From NCBI GenBank assembly GCA_964478165.1, contig CAYZGU010000007.1:1-64000 (forward strand): a stretch of 64,000 nucleotides of DNA, given 5' to 3'. A program made the position numbers and the translations under genes. Position 1 is the first letter of the stretch; each line of letters opens with the position of its first letter. Below, one piece after another: positions 35,291 through 45,180 of the stretch. The stretch is from CAYZGU01 sp964478165 (GTDB lineage Bacteria > Poribacteria > WGA-4E > JAJDTR01). The notes under the pieces were generated by a model. That model had not been told where the DNA came from. It made no database searches and saw nothing but the letters and a program-made list of their open reading frames with translations.

Positions 35291-36252
35291 GTTTTCCCCG
35301 GTTGCAAAATGGCATGTTGCTATCCCCTGAGGATAGTGAGCACGGAGCTCTCAAAGTGGTAGATAGGCTTGGTGAGTTGCTGCCGAGACGAAGGTTGGGC
35401 CGGACGGACGAAGCTGTAACAATGCTCGGTATTGGTGGTTGGCATCTCGGACGGATGAGTGAAGGTGAAGCGCAGAGGACAATTGAAACCGCCCTAGATG
35501 GTGGTCTCAGATTCTTCGACAGTGCAGAAAGTTATCAGGCGGGCACTAGTGAGAGTCGTCTAGGTAAGTTCCTCATTCCAAAGTACCGTGATGATGTGTT
35601 CCTCATGACCAAAACAGGTGCTCGCGATGCCGCAGGAGCGAGGCTTCATCTCGAAGAATCTCTGAATCGATTAAAAACGGATTATCTAGATTTGTGGCAA
35701 GTTCATGCACTGGAGAGCGTAGACGATGTCGATCATCGCATTAGGCACGGTGTTTTCGAAGTAATGTTAGAGGCAAAAGATTCAGGTAAAACGCGCTACA
35801 TCGGTTTTACCGGGCATAGCAGATCTAACGCACATCAACGGATTCTGGAAGAGGTTGATATCTTTGACACCTGCCAAATGCCCATCAACCTTGTAGATCC
35901 AAGCTACGATAGCTTCATCACGGGTGTGTTGCCGCAGCTGACCAAGCGGAACATCGGCGTTTTGGCGATGAAAACCCTGGGAAATGGTGGGTTTTTCGGT
36001 GGGTCTAGTCACGGGGAACACGGGGATAATGCGAAGGTTGTACCCAATCTTGTCAGCATATCAGAGGCAATCCACTTTGTTTGGTCGTTGCCGGTGAGTG
36101 TTCTTATTACGGGGCCTGACAACATAGAACAGTTGAAAGAGAAAGTGGCTTTGGCGAAATCATTCGTGGGAATGGACGAATCGGAGCGGCAGTCATTAAT
36201 CGCAAAGGTTGCAGATTTGGCCGGACCACGTGTGGAATTCTACAAATCTTAA
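35287..36252 (+). CDS. Aldo-keto reductase
   Basis: An NAD(P)H-dependent carbonyl reductase of the AKR superfamily (321 residues from TTG 35287; ATG 35314 is an alternative). The catalytic tetrad is visible: Asp and Tyr in FFDSAESYQ, Lys in MTKTG, His in WQVHAL. The barrel signature continues with YIGFTGHS, DTCQMPINLVDPS, IGVLAMKTLGNGG and VLITGPDNIEQL. The N-terminal 35 residues before RRRLGRTDEAVTMLGIGGWHLG are extra. It overlaps the ATPase stop by 4 nt, so translation may be coupled. The substrate is unknown. Confidence 0.88.
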   Translation: MSFPRLQNGMLLSPEDSEHGALKVVDRLGELLPRRRLGRTDEAVTMLGIGGWHLGRMSEGEAQRTIETALDGGLRFFDSAESYQAGTSESRLGKFLIPKYRDDVFLMTKTGARDAAGARLHLEESLNRLKTDYLDLWQVHALESVDDVDHRIRHGVFEVMLEAKDSGKTRYIGFTGHSRSNAHQRILEEVDIFDTCQMPINLVDPSYDSFITGVLPQLTKRNIGVLAMKTLGNGGFFGGSSHGEHGDNAKVVPNLVSISEAIHFVWSLPVSVLITGPDNIEQLKEKVALAKSFVGMDESERQSLIAKVADLAGPRVEFYKS

Positions 36253-36254
36253 TC

Positions 36255-37202
36255 TCAAGAGGATTCTGCTTTTTCAATGCCGCGTTTCACAAGTGTTTTC
36301 AGGTGTCGAGCCACGTGACCGTTAAAGTTGCGAGCATTATTGTATCCGAAAGCTTCTTGGAATTTTCGACAAATGAAGAGGTAACTTCCATCACAATCCG
36401 CTTCGATTATTAACGTGCGACCAGCACGATCTTTTAGGAAATCGACAGCGCCGATCTCAAACCCAATCAAGTCTGATACTTGCAAAGCAAGGCTCTCCAT
36501 TTCGTTATCCAGCGTCGGCAGGAATTCGTAGGATGCGCCGGTGGCTGCATTCACAATCGATGCCTCTGGTGTTTCCACGTTCCATTTTGCGCGGATTGTT
36601 CCCATGACCACCTGTTTCCCAACGACGTACATCCGGAACACTCGATTATTCGTCCGTTCTGTTAGCGCTCCAATGAATTGTTGGGCGTAGTAAGGTGGGG
36701 CAAGTGTAATCATCCCATTTCGAATGCGATTTTGGTCGCCGAAAATCACTTGATACTTGCGTGACCGAGAGATCGTAACGATTTTCCTGCCACAAAATTT
36801 CAAGACTCGATGTCCGGCACCGCCACATGAATTGGTTGATTTCAATAGGAGGATGCCATAAGATTCCAACGCTTCTAGAATAGCATCAGGTGTCTGCGAT
36901 ATGATGGTTTCAGGCGTGGGCATACGGGCCTTCAGCAGCCGCCGAGAAGTCGCGACTTTGTCCATCGCGATTTCTTGTGACCACGTTGAATTAATGACGG
37001 ATAACCTTTTTTCAGCTAGCTTAAGAGCTTTTGTACAATCACATGGCAAGGAATAGATGATATCCACGTCACAAGCACTTAGGCCTGACGGGCTAAGCCG
37101 AAAACTCTCTCCACCAACTAGGCGTATTTCACGCTCTAAGTCTACAATCAGATCTTCCAACAGCGGCCAATAAGTGGGATTATAGAGTAAGCCAATGCGC
37201 AT
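36255..37202 (-). CDS. ATP-grasp ligase, RimK-like
   Basis: A 315-residue ATP-grasp protein. The N-terminal pre-ATP domain MRIGLLYNPTYWPLLEDLIVDLEREI is followed by MDKVATSRRLLKARMPTPETI (typical start of the ATP-grasp core), then LLLKSTNSCGGAGHRVLKF as the glycine-rich lid region, and FEIGAVDFLKDRAGRTLIIEADCDGSYLFI with the metal-binding acidic residues. Enzymes of this class join carboxylates to amines or thiols. It ends two bases from the convergent aldo-keto reductase stop. The substrate cannot be inferred. Confidence 0.8.
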   Translation of the reverse strand: MRIGLLYNPTYWPLLEDLIVDLEREIRLVGGESFRLSPSGLSACDVDIIYSLPCDCTKALKLAEKRLSVINSTWSQEIAMDKVATSRRLLKARMPTPETIISQTPDAILEALESYGILLLKSTNSCGGAGHRVLKFCGRKIVTISRSRKYQVIFGDQNRIRNGMITLAPPYYAQQFIGALTERTNNRVFRMYVVGKQVVMGTIRAKWNVETPEASIVNAATGASYEFLPTLDNEMESLALQVSDLIGFEIGAVDFLKDRAGRTLIIEADCDGSYLFICRKFQEAFGYNNARNFNGHVARHLKTLVKRGIEKAESS

Positions 37203-37239
37203 GAATTGCTACCGAGTGCTTTTGGTAGGAGAATCAACA

Positions 37240-38010
37240 CTATTCTCCTACTGATGGATTTTCCTTAAAGCCGCTAACGACAATGTTGTTGTATATGTCA
37301 GCTGCTTGTCCTACTGGTTGCATGTTTGGTTTGTGGTAGCCAAAGCGTACCGATCTGCGCCATTCGCTCGTTTTGTTCACATCCGACCAGTGGATTAGGC
37401 AGTAGCTGAAGAAGATAACATCGCCTGCCTTCGCGGGTATTGGAATCGAGGGTGTAAAATCGGGGTGGTATTTGTCCACGGGGAGATGTGGCGCGGTGTC
37501 ACTTCCCGTGACATGCTCAAGTGGCCCCGCTTTGTGGCTGCCTGGTACAACACACAGTGGACCGCTTTCAAGCGGTGTGTCATCCAAGTGAACGAGGCAG
37601 TCGACGAAGTCGAGTCCGTGATGTGGATAGAATGGATAATCTTGATGCATCGGAAATGGGGTCCCCTTCTCTGGAGCTTTTGCGTGCAGAACGCTATGGT
37701 GCCATTGAACATTCGGGCCTATGAAGCCTTTCACTGCTTCAACCAGACGGGGATGGAAAATTACTCGACCCCAGGTTGCTGAATAGAAATGGGGATTATG
37801 CATTAACACTGCCTTTGTTGTCTGTCGATCTTCTTCGGCTAAGTATCGGGTGCGCCACGGACCGGGCCATCCTAAAGCTTCCTGGCCCCATTCGCTTATG
37901 ATTCGAATCATGTCGGTCCCAAGGTCCTCAGTTTCTTCAGGCGTGAAGAGTCGGTTGACTTTGAGAAAACCATCTTCATGATAAGCTTTGATTTCCGTCG
38001 TAGTTAGCAT
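37240..38010 (-). CDS. Phytanoyl-CoA dioxygenase (PhyH) family protein
   Basis: A 256-residue Fe(II)/2-oxoglutarate-dependent oxygenase. The metal facial triad appears as HQD in PMHQDYPFYP and the distal His in LIHWSDVNKT, with the 2-oxoglutarate Arg in WRRSVRFGYHKPN. The N-terminus (EIKAYHEDGFLKVNRLFTPEE) and the LESGPLCVVPGSHK loop are family typical. AGGAG lies seven nucleotides before ATG 38010. It ends 37 nt upstream of the ATP-grasp gene start on the same strand, so the two may form one transcript. The substrate is unknown. Confidence 0.92.
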   Translation of the reverse strand: MLTTTEIKAYHEDGFLKVNRLFTPEETEDLGTDMIRIISEWGQEALGWPGPWRTRYLAEEDRQTTKAVLMHNPHFYSATWGRVIFHPRLVEAVKGFIGPNVQWHHSVLHAKAPEKGTPFPMHQDYPFYPHHGLDFVDCLVHLDDTPLESGPLCVVPGSHKAGPLEHVTGSDTAPHLPVDKYHPDFTPSIPIPAKAGDVIFFSYCLIHWSDVNKTSEWRRSVRFGYHKPNMQPVGQAADIYNNIVVSGFKENPSVGE

Positions 38011-39980
38011 CCGGCATCTCCTGATGGTTATGAAAGGTTCAATACTAGATTATGCCCCAAGCTGTCCTGTTGAGTTGATTCAAAGGAGGATAAGAACATT
38101 GATTTTCTACGAGAAACGTTTCATTCCAAACATCCTGAATCTGGGGCAGTGGCATGCCAATTTAAATAGTTGGAACGTGTCTAGCTAAATAGCGTTACGC
38201 ATACCAATGGGGGCTGGAAGAGAGCGTTTAAGCCGCGCTCAGTGAGCCATTAAACAATCAATGTGACGGTGGGTATGCGTCTACAAATATCTGAGAATCG
38301 AAGGCAGGAGGCCGAGGATTGTTTGGACTCAACTGCATGCGGATAATTCATAGACTAGTCACCACTATCACATTAGTACGAGAGTCGCAAGAATTGCTCA
38401 ATAAACTTGGCACTTACCGAACACGTTCCATTCGCACATTCTGCAAGCCAGAGTCTGAGCAAGTAGGACTGTGGTGCGTTGTGGTTTCGTGGTTCGATCT
38501 GAAACATATTTGTAGTGTACAGGAAATCCGCGGTGATTCAAGGTTTGTCGGGACATCGCTTACCTATTTGTGCAACCGGGTTACAAATCTGAATTAGAGT
38601 TTTGCCCGATTCTAGCTTGGACGGTCGACAATTCTCGATGCGGCATAATGCTCCCTACAAGTGGCACGAATCACAGGGATTTGAGCTTTGTAACATACCA
38701 TTTTCTGTCCATTGTTGAGCGCACGGGAACAACAGTCACTTGGTACCTTCAGCAGTACCGGGTGTTTGTGGGCGCTAATGTTCTAACAAACGCCATTTTC
38801 GATGATTCCAACGCGTTCGGTGCAAAGATAAAGGTGATAGGTTTCATGCAGGCCGCCATTGTGCTGCGCGCTATTAACCTGGAATCTCCATCGAACGGCG
38901 TTTTTGTAGCACGCGAAATGACTCGTCTGGACTAATGCTCTAGTGCGCTCGGCAACATGTGGTTTAAACATGCAATAAGTCAGCGCTTATGGATACATCA
39001 ACATCATTCTGATAGGAACACCTCGTAGTAAATTAGGGTCACTGGCGACGTTTTCCCTCATATCGTTTCCAGTCGGTGCGACATTGCATCTTTGTTTCAC
39101 ATTCGAATATCTCTGATGTTTTGAGGCCCTTCAGGTTTTCTTCCATCTGCAGGATCTCAAATTGGATTTTTAGCAAATTAGGAATAGAATGGGATTTAGA
39201 TTTTCACTTTCTGTTGAGTGCCAGTTTTTTCGATGTAGTCAGAACAACGGCGCGAGAATGGCCTATCTTAATTCTAATGGTCAATCTTCGGTTCTTTGGT
39301 GCCGGAGAATCTCTGCATTGACATGGTAATCGCAAAAGATAGTTATCAGTGAGTTTTTGTTAAGTTTATTCTTTTACCGTCTTGAATAGTAAGTATACTC
39401 GTACTATCCAATAGTGCCTTGTTTTTAGAATCCGGAGAAGAACTAAGGTGGTTTTGCAGTTTGGCTTGCAAAAGTATGCTAAACATATTCATTAAGTGTA
39501 GCATGCGTCGGCCGAAAGAGCAATAATAGAAAACACGCAGGAGGTAGTTAAACGGATTGAAATCAGTTGGAATAGAAGTTGCCAACGCAAACTAAGTAGA
39601 GGCGACGAATTTGGGGGTTCTGGAGACATGGCAAGGTTGTTGCCATTACCGTTCGTGCGATGATTAAGGTTATTTAAGATCTGTACTGTCGAATGGGAGC
39701 GTGAGTTGTGAACCTAAAGATAATGGACGTTTATGTGTGGTTCACGTTGTTATGAATAGAATCAATTGCACTGAAATTGGGTTGCCTATCGTGGGTGTAG
39801 TTTAACGACTGCGTGTTGATTTACACGTTCGAATTGGGATGAACCTGGTATCTTCTTCCGAATGAGTTTCAGAATTTCGTGAAATCGCACTGGGTTGCGA
39901 CGCATCGGCAGGTCGTTTTTTCTTGACATGTATGCGTGTGAATGCTAATATTTACGAGCTTTTCTGAGCTTAAGCTTGGA
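38011..39980. other. 2-kb gene-free region
   Basis: No frame in this stretch has convincing start signals or family-like sequence; those at 38319-38935 and 39076-39321 are short and carry many Cys/Phe/Arg residues. It contains the motif TTTAAGCCGCG at 38227-38237 inside a GAGCG/CGCTC hairpin, similar to a motif at 53200. The right end has the tRNA-Pro promoter. Degraded genes may be present but none was recognised. Confidence 0.5.
39923..39951 (+). promoter_or_regulatory. Sigma70 promoter of tRNA-Pro
   Basis: A perfect TTGACA at 39923-39928 and TAATAT at 39946-39951 are separated by 17 nt, with an extended TGC before the -10. The start should be near 39958, 23 nt before the tRNA. Confidence 0.8.
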
Positions 39981-40054
39981 CGGGGCGTGGCGCAGTCCGG
40001 AAGCGCGCTTGAATGGGGTTCAAGAGGTCGCTGGTTCGAATCCAGTCGCCCCGA
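39981..40054 (+). tRNA. tRNA-Pro (anticodon GGG)
   Basis: The 74-nt sequence folds into a full cloverleaf: acceptor CGGGGCG/CGCCCCG, D-stem GCGC/GCGC, anticodon stem CTTGA/TCAAG with anticodon GGG at 40015-40017, and T-stem GCTGG/CCAGT with loop TTCGAAT. The C1-G72 pair is the proline identity feature. CCA is not encoded. Confidence 0.97.
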
Positions 40055-40391
40055 CTTTTGCGGCGGATAACCGATTAAATTGGAATGACAGTTGTGTTGC
40101 CTCCAACGTTTCATTATGACAAACTCCCTGTCCTAGCATCTTCCGTCCTATACTAATTGCTTGTCCGCTTGGATGAATCTGCCAATGTCCGCCACGAGTG
40201 TGGCGGGTGTTTTAATGCCAACCCCACCGTAATTGATTCAAGGGATTGATTTACACAGCCGATTTTCTTGTAAAGAGAATTATCCACATTTCGTGATTTC
40301 GTGCGTTATACTTGGCGTAGTGAGTGTGGTAAGCCCGTGGTTTTTCGGCAACTGCAGGGCCTGTCAGCACGGGGTAGAAAGGGGACAAATC
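40055..40391. other. Spacer between tRNA-Pro and homoserine dehydrogenase
   Basis: Apart from the terminator at 40189-40216, nothing is recognised. The frame that extends homoserine dehydrogenase upstream to 40233 is probably noncoding before GTG 40392. Confidence 0.5.
40189..40216 (+). terminator. Intrinsic terminator after tRNA-Pro
   Basis: CCGCCAC at 40189-40195 pairs with GTGGCGG at 40200-40206 around a GAGT loop, then GTGTTTTAA follows. This is a strong GC stem plus T-run on the plus strand, 135 nt after the tRNA. Confidence 0.7.
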
Positions 40392-41717
40392 GTGGACGAA
40401 TCCAATATCAATCTTGGACTCCTTGGCTGGGGAACTGTTGGTACCGGAGTTTCTAGAATCTGCATAAATCAAGGCAATCTGATTTTTCAGAATACAGGCA
40501 TTCGGTTAAGCATCAAAAAAGTTGCGAAACGGACACTTCCCGCATCGCGTCGGGGTGTTGAGCTCCCCGACGATTGTCTTACCGATGACCCTCTCGAGGT
40601 CGTTGACAATCCCGAAATTGATGTTGTTGTTGAACTAATTGGGGGCGTGACCTATTCTCGTGATCTTGTTAGGAGATCCATTCGAAATGGAAAACACGTA
40701 GTGACTGCGAATAAGGCTTTGCTCGCCGAGCATGGCCTTGAATTATTTCAACTTGCCAACGAAAACAACGTAAGCCTTAATTTTGAGGCAAGTACAGCAG
40801 GGGGTATTCCTATTATAAAGATGCTACGTGAAAGTTTTGCTGCAAATCGAATCCATTCGCTCTACGGCATAATAAATGGTACGTGCAACTATATTCTGAG
40901 TCAAATGCATGAGAATTCAGTTGATTTCGAAACGGTTCTCGAGGAAGCACAAGCTAAAGGATATGCTGAAGCAGATCCAACACTTGATGTTGATGGCATT
41001 GACGCTTCTCAGAAGCTTATCATCCTCACGGCGCTTTCCTATGGTGTGATTGCACGCCCAGATCAAGTCCACGTTGAAGGCATTAGGAAAATCACGCAGC
41101 AAGACATTCAGTATGCGCATGAACTTGGATATGTCATCAAACTCCTTGCTATTGCAAAACTGAATTTGGAACACGGAATTGAGGTTCGAATCCACCCGAC
41201 ATTGTTGCCGACACAAAGCATGCTAGCAAATGTTGGGGGTGCGTTTAATGCTGTCTGCGTGATTGGCGACGCCGTTGGACCTGCCTTGTTTTGTGGACAA
41301 GGAGCTGGCGAAATGCCAACGGCCAGTTCTGTTGTAGCGGATATTATTGATGCGGGGAAATCTATTTTAGGTGAGAAACAGCCGCTCGTTTCTCGCGCTT
41401 GGCTCGCTGATGAAAACCCTGAGGTTTCGCTGTGTCCTATGGCTGACGTCGAGACGCGTTACTACATTCGCTTGACTGTGACAGATAGGCCAGGGGTTTT
41501 AGCACGGATTAGCAGTGTTTTGGGGGGGCATCGTATCGGTATTGCGTCAGTTATTCAAAAGGAGAGTCATGAAGCTGATGAAACGGCCTCGCTTGTAATC
41601 GTGACGCACATGGCATGTGAGAAGGACATGCGACTCGCTGTAAATGAGATTGATGCACTCACTGTTGTAAGCGGTTCGAGTCAACTTGTTCGCATTGAAG
41701 AAGAGGTTGCCTTTTGA
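40392..41717 (+). CDS. hom: Homoserine dehydrogenase
   Basis: Reduces aspartate semialdehyde to homoserine for threonine and methionine synthesis. The NAD(P)-binding start is LGLLGWGTVGTGV, with the family block VTANKALLAEHG, FEASTAGGIPIIKMLRE, IIN-GTCNYILSQM, and AEADPTLDVDGIDASQKLIILTAL carrying the catalytic Asp/Lys region. A C-terminal ACT domain (RYYIRLTVTDRPGVLARISSVLGG) suggests amino-acid feedback control. GTG 40392 has AAAGGGG seven nucleotides upstream and fits homology; product 441 residues. The aspartate kinase gene follows. Confidence 0.96.
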   Translation: MDESNINLGLLGWGTVGTGVSRICINQGNLIFQNTGIRLSIKKVAKRTLPASRRGVELPDDCLTDDPLEVVDNPEIDVVVELIGGVTYSRDLVRRSIRNGKHVVTANKALLAEHGLELFQLANENNVSLNFEASTAGGIPIIKMLRESFAANRIHSLYGIINGTCNYILSQMHENSVDFETVLEEAQAKGYAEADPTLDVDGIDASQKLIILTALSYGVIARPDQVHVEGIRKITQQDIQYAHELGYVIKLLAIAKLNLEHGIEVRIHPTLLPTQSMLANVGGAFNAVCVIGDAVGPALFCGQGAGEMPTASSVVADIIDAGKSILGEKQPLVSRAWLADENPEVSLCPMADVETRYYIRLTVTDRPGVLARISSVLGGHRIGIASVIQKESHEADETASLVIVTHMACEKDMRLAVNEIDALTVVSGSSQLVRIEEEVAF

Positions 41718-41786
41718 AGCTTCGGCAACTGTTAGATCGCGAAAACGATTGGATACACGGGTATACAGAAGAAGAGAGATACGGGC

Positions 41787-43007
41787 GTGGGCATCATCGT
41801 TCAGAAATTTGGTGGGACTTCCGTTGCCGATGCAACAAAAATTCAGAATGTTGCAAGACGCGTGATATTAGAACACGAGAAGGGTAGTCGTGTGGTTGTC
41901 GTGGTTTCAGCAATGGGTGATGCGACTGACCGATTGATGCGCTTGGCTCATCAGATTTCCGTCGATCCTTCCGATCGTGAACTTGCAATGCTTCTGTCGA
42001 CGGGAGAGCAGGTTTCGATTGCCTTACTTGCCATGGCGGTTTCAGAGCTCGGATATCAGGCAATTTCGCTTACAGGAACTCAAGTCGGGATCGTTACGGG
42101 TGGGTTTTATAGCGAAGCACGAATTCGGCATATCAATGAAAAGCGCATTCTTTCAGAATTAGACCGGGGAAGTATTGTAATCCTGGCGGGTTTTCAGGGC
42201 GTGAGCATCGATAACGAGATTACTACGCTCGGACGAGGTGCCTCCGACACCACCGCAACTGCAGTAGCGGCGACGCTTGGCGCAGATCGTTGCGAGATTT
42301 ACACGGATGTAGATGGTGTTTACACTGCCGATCCACGTGTCGTTCCTAACGCAAGGAAGCTAGATCGGATTACTTATGATGAAATGTTTGAGATGGCGCA
42401 GCTTGGCGCGAAAGTCCTACATTCTCGATCTGTTGAGATTGCGAAGAAATTCGATGTCCTTCTACATGTTCGCTCTAGTTTCTGTGAAGATGAGGGCACG
42501 GCGATCGTAAAGGATAATGACATGATAGAGGAAGTAGTCATTAGTGGTGTTACGTCAGACAAGGATCAAGCGAAAATTTCGCTGATTGGCTTACCAGATT
42601 CTCCGGGGGTTGCCGCGCGAGTTTTTCAAGAGGTTGCAATTGCCAAGATCAACATCGACATGATTATTCAAAATGCCGGTCAGGACGAAACAGCCGACAT
42701 TTCATTCACAATTGCGGAGAAACATTTTGAGACAACTCTTGAAATTGTGGAAAACCTTAAGCATGACATTGGATATCCAAGTATTCGTACTGATAAAACC
42801 ATCGCGAAGGTATCCGCAATCGGAATTGGTATGCAAAGCCATGTTGGAATTGCTGCCCACATGTTCGATGCACTTGGTAAGGAAGGTATTAATATTCAGA
42901 TGATTAGCACCTCAGAGATTAAGATATCGTGTGCGATTGATCAACGGGATACAGAACGAGCGGTCCGCGCTGTTCACAATCAATTTAATCTGGGGAATAT
43001 TGCGTGA
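41787..43007 (+). CDS. lysC: Aspartate kinase
   Basis: Phosphorylates aspartate at the head of the Lys/Thr/Met pathway. The 406-residue protein has VQKFGGTSVAD, the STGEQVSIALLAMAV block, LGRGASDTTATAVAATLGADRCEIYTDVDGVYTADPR and GAKVLHSRSVEIAKKF, followed by two ACT domains for feedback control (about 265-400). The start is GTG 41787. It follows hom by 69 nt, so both probably share a transcript, and the stop overlaps the DUF177 gene start. Confidence 0.97.
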   Translation: MGIIVQKFGGTSVADATKIQNVARRVILEHEKGSRVVVVVSAMGDATDRLMRLAHQISVDPSDRELAMLLSTGEQVSIALLAMAVSELGYQAISLTGTQVGIVTGGFYSEARIRHINEKRILSELDRGSIVILAGFQGVSIDNEITTLGRGASDTTATAVAATLGADRCEIYTDVDGVYTADPRVVPNARKLDRITYDEMFEMAQLGAKVLHSRSVEIAKKFDVLLHVRSSFCEDEGTAIVKDNDMIEEVVISGVTSDKDQAKISLIGLPDSPGVAARVFQEVAIAKINIDMIIQNAGQDETADISFTIAEKHFETTLEIVENLKHDIGYPSIRTDKTIAKVSAIGIGMQSHVGIAAHMFDALGKEGINIQMISTSEIKISCAIDQRDTERAVRAVHNQFNLGNIA

Positions 43008-43555
43008 TGAAGAGGTTAGAATTTTCTGTGAACGACATCCCTCAAGGAGGCAAGAAAAATCGGGAGATTGAAGTTTCACCCTCAGAGATTGATTTGGAGA
43101 TGCAAGATGTCAAGTTTCCTGGGCCGGTTTGTAGCCGTATCCAGCTCTTGCGTAACGAGCAAGATATATATGTAAAAGCCAACGTCTCGGTTCCAGTTGT
43201 CGTTTATTGCCGACGTTGTTTGGAACCAGTCCAATCTAATCTCTTCTCGGATCTAGAGTTACAGTTCTGCCAGGTTGAGGAATCTGAAAAAAATGATTCT
43301 AACTTGCTTGACGTTGGTGAGCGCCATTATGCAGGGGGAATAATGGACTTATCTGAAGATGTTCGTCAGGCGATTGTTCTTGAAATTCCCATTTGGCCCC
43401 TATGTTCAGATCTCTGTGAAGGTTTATGCTGTAACTGCGGTGAGAATCTTAATCTCTCTAAATGCAGTTGTGACGAAGTTATAGAATCGTTTTCCCCCTT
43501 TATGGGGTTGTCGGTTTTGAGGAAAGAGAATGCGAATCGCCGGGAGCCTTCCTAA
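43004..43555 (+). CDS. DUF177 (YceD-like) protein
   Basis: A 183-residue protein with the DUF177 pattern: VKANVSVPVVVYCRRCLEPVQSNLFSDLELQF, then a C-terminal zinc-ribbon-like Cys group (LCSDLCEGLCCNCGENLN and KCSCDE). YceD/DUF177 is usually encoded directly before rpmF and is linked to 23S rRNA or ribosome assembly. GTG 43004 or ATG 43007 is the start, overlapping the lysC stop. The rpmF gene starts 184 nt later. Confidence 0.9.
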   Translation: MMKRLEFSVNDIPQGGKKNREIEVSPSEIDLEMQDVKFPGPVCSRIQLLRNEQDIYVKANVSVPVVVYCRRCLEPVQSNLFSDLELQFCQVEESEKNDSNLLDVGERHYAGGIMDLSEDVRQAIVLEIPIWPLCSDLCEGLCCNCGENLNLSKCSCDEVIESFSPFMGLSVLRKENANRREPS

Positions 43556-43700
43556 TTGGGTTTCGGAATCTGTCGGGGCGGGGTGAAGAGGTGGTCGGCT
43601 CTGATAGGCTGACATCGCTCGCTCCGATTTATTGCTAGGTGCAGGTTATCTTCATTTGTTTTGGCAGGAATCCAGACACTTAGAAAATCACCTTAATCAA

Positions 43701-43742
43701 GGAGGTAGATTTGGTTCAGTGTTGAACCAAAAAGAAAATATG
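43701..43742 (+). promoter_or_regulatory. Shine-Dalgarno sequence separated from the rpmF start by a hairpin
   Basis: GGAGGT at 43701-43706 lies 33 nt before ATG 43740. In between, TTGGTTCA (43711-43718) pairs perfectly with TGAACCAA (43723-43730) around GTGT. If folded, the hairpin brings the ribosome binding site to an effective 13 nt from ATG. An in-frame GTG at 43719 lies in the loop and is an alternative start. Confidence 0.6.
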
Positions 43743-43943
43743 GCACACCCAAAGCGTCGAACTTCAAAATCCAAGAAAAGAATGAGGAGGAGTCACCACG
43801 GGCTGCAGGGGTTCCCATTCTTCAATTTTCCGACATGTCCAAACTGTGCAGAGACGGTTGTACCCCATCGGATGTGTCCGCATTGTGGCTACTATAAAGG
43901 TCGATCAATAGTTGAGCAATCGGTCGAGGAATCTCCAACATAA
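43740..43943 (+). CDS. rpmF: Ribosomal protein L32
   Basis: A 67-residue large-subunit ribosomal protein. The start MAHPKRRTSKSKKRMRRSHHGL and the zinc-ribbon C-PNC...MCPHCGYYKGR match bL32 of the Cys4 (zinc-bound) type. The frame stays open upstream, but ATG 43740 fits homology. It is the usual gene before plsX-fabH; here plsX is absent and fabH follows after 171 nt. Confidence 0.96.
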   Translation: MAHPKRRTSKSKKRMRRSHHGLQGFPFFNFPTCPNCAETVVPHRMCPHCGYYKGRSIVEQSVEESPT

Positions 43944-44114
43944 GTGGAGAATAGAGGCGAATCTCACCGTGGTTCACGTAACAGAAACCTTATGGGAATT
44001 TTGTGCTAGTGTTTTACAGACAACACGTGAAATCGGTGTGGCCCCGGCCGTAGTATCCGCATTCTAATTGTCTATGAGCAACGAACTACAAAAACAACCC
44101 AAGGAACCAGCATA

Positions 44115-45104
44115 ATGGCTCGATATGCAGCAATCGCGGGAACCGGCTCATATGTCCCAGAAACAGTATTGACCAATCTCGATCTCGAAAAGATGGTCGA
44201 TACGAGTGACGAATGGATTAGGAAACGAACCGGCATTGTTGAGCGGCGTATCGCTGGTGACGACATGGCTACTTCCGATCTAGCCGTGAGGGCTGCCCTG
44301 CAGGCCATGAAAATGGCTGAAACCGATCCCTTGGACATTGACATGATTATCGTCGGGACCGTCACTCCGGATACGTTATTCCCTGCGACGAGTTGCTACG
44401 TCCAGAAAGGCATCGGTGCCAAGAACGCGTGCGCTTTCGACATTTCCGCAGCATGCGCTGGTTTTCTTTATGGACTTGATCTCGCCGATGGTATGATTAA
44501 ATCGGGGCGTTACGAAACTATCTTGGTTATCGGCGGAGAGGTTTTCAATAAGATTCTTGATTGGACGGATCGAGGTACTTGTGTGCTTTTTGGTGATGGT
44601 GCAGGGGCTGCGGTTTTGCGTGGAACTGACGAGGTACGAGGTATAATGGCGTCGTACATTGGATCTGATGGTGATAACGCAGATATCAATCTGCTCGGTT
44701 TGCCAGCCGGTGGGTCTCGTCTTCCCGCTACCCATGAAACCGTAGATCAAAAACTGCACTCTATAAAGATGAGTGGTCGTGAAGTTTTCAAACTTGGTGT
44801 ACGTATCATGCCGGCAGCAGCGCAGCGCGTTCTAGAGCAGGAGGGGCTGACCATTGATGATATCGATCTTCTGATTCCGCACCAGGCGAATCTACGAATT
44901 ATTGAAGCTGTTGGAGACCGTCTAGGCATTTCTCGTGATAAAGTATACACGAACGTTGACAAATACGGAAACACCTCCGCGGCAACAGTAATTATTGCGC
45001 TTGACGAAGCCATCCGCGAAGGACGGGCAAAGCCAGGAGATGTAATCCTTCTAGTGACATTTGGAGCGGGGCTAACATGGGGTAGCACCCTGCTACGTTT
45101 GTAA
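44115..45104 (+). CDS. fabH: 3-oxoacyl-ACP synthase III (FabH)
   Basis: Starts fatty acid synthesis by condensing acetyl-CoA (or a branched acyl-CoA) with malonyl-ACP. The 329-residue protein has the Cys-His-Asn triad: Cys in FDISAACAGF, His in LIPHQANLRI, Asn in YGNTSAAT. The opening YAAIAGTGSYVPE and the end FGAGLTWGSTLLRL are typical. It is first of the fab cluster. Confidence 0.97.
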   Translation: MARYAAIAGTGSYVPETVLTNLDLEKMVDTSDEWIRKRTGIVERRIAGDDMATSDLAVRAALQAMKMAETDPLDIDMIIVGTVTPDTLFPATSCYVQKGIGAKNACAFDISAACAGFLYGLDLADGMIKSGRYETILVIGGEVFNKILDWTDRGTCVLFGDGAGAAVLRGTDEVRGIMASYIGSDGDNADINLLGLPAGGSRLPATHETVDQKLHSIKMSGREVFKLGVRIMPAAAQRVLEQEGLTIDDIDLLIPHQANLRIIEAVGDRLGISRDKVYTNVDKYGNTSAATVIIALDEAIREGRAKPGDVILLVTFGAGLTWGSTLLRL

Positions 45105-45180
45105 GAGTCCGCGACGTGGGGCCTAATGGCACAATCTCTATTTGGAAAAAAACGAATTTTCCCCTAGGTCTATCTCTAAA

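Noticed and set aside
38319..38935. Overlapping frames of 92 and 121 residues in the 2-kb gap
   Set aside because: No start-site signals and composition typical of random translation; not supported as genes.
39869..40114. Minus-strand frame containing RLDSNQRPLEPHSSALPDCATPRP
   Set aside because: This is the well-known spurious translation of a reversed tRNA gene; it lies over tRNA-Pro.
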